Shown in pieces: positions 6,001 through 6,205 of a stretch of 6,205 nt of DNA (position 1 is the stretch's first letter; each line of letters opens with the position of its first letter). The position numbers and the translations under genes were made by a program. Origin of the DNA: Candidatus Heimdallarchaeota archaeon (GTDB lineage: Archaea > Asgardarchaeota > Heimdallarchaeia > Heimdallarchaeales > Kariarchaeaceae); NCBI GenBank assembly GCA_029882335.1, contig JAOUKW010000244.1, forward strand, positions 1-6,205. Reading direction: 5' to 3'. The notes below the pieces were generated by a model, which searched no databases, was not told the origin of the DNA, and saw nothing but the letters and a program-made list of their open reading frames with translations.

Positions 6001-6015
6001 ACATAAACACACAAA
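6001..6015 (-). promoter_or_regulatory. Possible operator in the E1 promoter, shared with the RHH gene
   Basis: The minus strand reads TTTGTGTGTTTATGT, which matches TTTATATGTTTATGT at 4647-4661 in 13 of 15 positions. It lies immediately between the E1 TATA box and the start codon, where a bound repressor would block initiation. That the RHH protein binds it is a guess. Confidence 0.3.
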
Positions 6016-6024
6016 CTATAAAAA
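6016..6024 (-). promoter_or_regulatory. TATA box of the E1 gene
   Basis: The minus strand reads TTTTTATAG, centred about 30 bp upstream of ATG 5990. The predicted transcription start nearly coincides with that ATG. This supports a leaderless message and rules against the upstream TTG at 6014, which would not be transcribed. Confidence 0.5.
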
Positions 6025-6102
6025 CTTTTTTAATTTCCTATTCTCAATTGTCGATATCTTACGTTTACTTCTATGATCTTTCTTGTATATACATACACAC
6101 GT

Positions 6103-6204
6103 TCAGCCCAAACCCTGCCTGCCGTCGCCAGACTCCCACACATATGATGTAGGATTAGCAGGGTCTTCATTCTGTGGCTTCTTTCTGCTTCTCAACCCAT
6201 TAGG
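6103..6204 (-). CDS. Possible C-terminal end of an unidentified protein (partial)
   Basis: An open minus-strand frame enters from the right edge and gives 33 residues before TGA (complement of 6103-6105). It includes the stretch NPTSYVWESGDGRQGLG. The content is hydrophilic and rich in Gly, Pro and Arg, and I do not recognise it. Its codons (AGC, AAG, CAG, GGC) are GC-richer than those of all other genes here, matching the compositional break at about 6100. If real, it lies 112 bp upstream of E1 on the same strand. The same bases fold as a possible RNA, and a 33-codon open frame can occur by chance, so the coding call is weak. Confidence 0.25.
   Translation of the reverse strand, partial: PNGLRSRKKPQNEDPANPTSYVWESGDGRQGLG
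6112..6164 (-). repeat. Nested inverted repeats in the GC-rich right end, possible structured RNA
   Basis: Perfect 7-bp arms, ACCCTGC (6112-6118) and GCAGGGT (6158-6164), enclose a second stem (6134-6140 with 6148-6154) that has a 7-base loop. In a minus-strand RNA the one imperfect pair of the inner stem becomes a U-G wobble, whereas a plus-strand RNA would have a C-A mismatch; this favours the minus strand. I could not match it to tRNA, SRP RNA or RNase P RNA motifs. Confidence 0.3.
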
Positions 6205-6205
6205 T

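Noticed and set aside
5991..6014. Upstream TTG start adding eight residues to E1
   Set aside because: The TTG lies at or upstream of the transcription start predicted from the TATA box at 6016-6024. The ATG at 5990 fits a leaderless message.
6030..6170. 46-codon minus-strand frame beginning MKTLLILHHM upstream of E1
   Set aside because: It spans the E1 promoter region and the composition break, has no ribosome site, and gives no recognisable protein. It is probably chance.
6103..6204. Idea that the partial reading frame upstream of E1 is its ubiquitin-like substrate
   Set aside because: It ends in Gly-Leu-Gly, not in an exposed di-glycine, and lacks the hydrophobic alternation of a beta-grasp tail. 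Nothing supports it beyond position.
6112..6205. Match of the GC-rich end to RNase P RNA, SRP RNA or tRNA
   Set aside because: A CCACAGAA stretch is faintly like RNase P RNA, but the conserved blocks expected after it are missing. No SRP tetraloop motif or tRNA T-arm could be found.

Overview
The window is AT-rich DNA (the last ~100 bases excepted) from what is most likely an archaeon, probably of the Asgard group. Three things point there. Candidate promoters are archaeal TATA boxes about 30 bp upstream of starts that lack a Shine-Dalgarno (SD), so leaderless transcripts are likely. The internal operon genes use AGGTGA-type SD sites. The E1-like ubiquitin-activating enzyme looks like a eukaryotic UBA3/UBA2 catalytic subunit, a protein class known from Asgard archaea and from Caldarchaeum relatives. 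The lineage is inferred from gene content; no marker gene is present.

Layout. Positions 1-91 (minus) hold the N-terminus of a Rossmann-fold protein, followed by a divergent promoter region (92-319). Positions 320-3861 (plus) are a tight three-gene operon: a MacB/FtsX-type permease with four membrane segments, its LolD/MacB-type ATPase, and a 544-residue cytoplasmic coiled-coil protein of unknown family. Both internal junctions use the same device, an SD overlapping the upstream stop codon (TTAGGTGA). Next on the plus strand is a 110-residue acidic helical protein made of three degenerate repeats resembling EF-hand or TerB units. It converges on, and overlaps by four bases (TTAA), a minus-strand gene for a small protein with two ribbon-helix-helix (RHH)-like units in one chain. 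Upstream of that on the minus strand lies the 420-residue E1, complete with adenylation motifs, a catalytic-cysteine motif, a four-cysteine zinc site and a C-terminal domain resembling the E2-binding ubiquitin-fold domain. The last ~100 bases are distinctly GC-richer and hold either the end of another minus-strand gene or a structured RNA.

How the genes may work together. The permease and ATPase should form a mechanotransmission-type ABC complex, with the coiled-coil protein as a likely cytoplasmic partner. The E1 should activate a ubiquitin-like protein and pass it to an E2, but no modifier, E2, RING or JAMM protease gene is visible here. A 15-bp motif (13 of 15 matches) lies between TATA box and start codon at both the RHH gene and the E1 gene. 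This suggests, without proving, that the RHH protein controls both.
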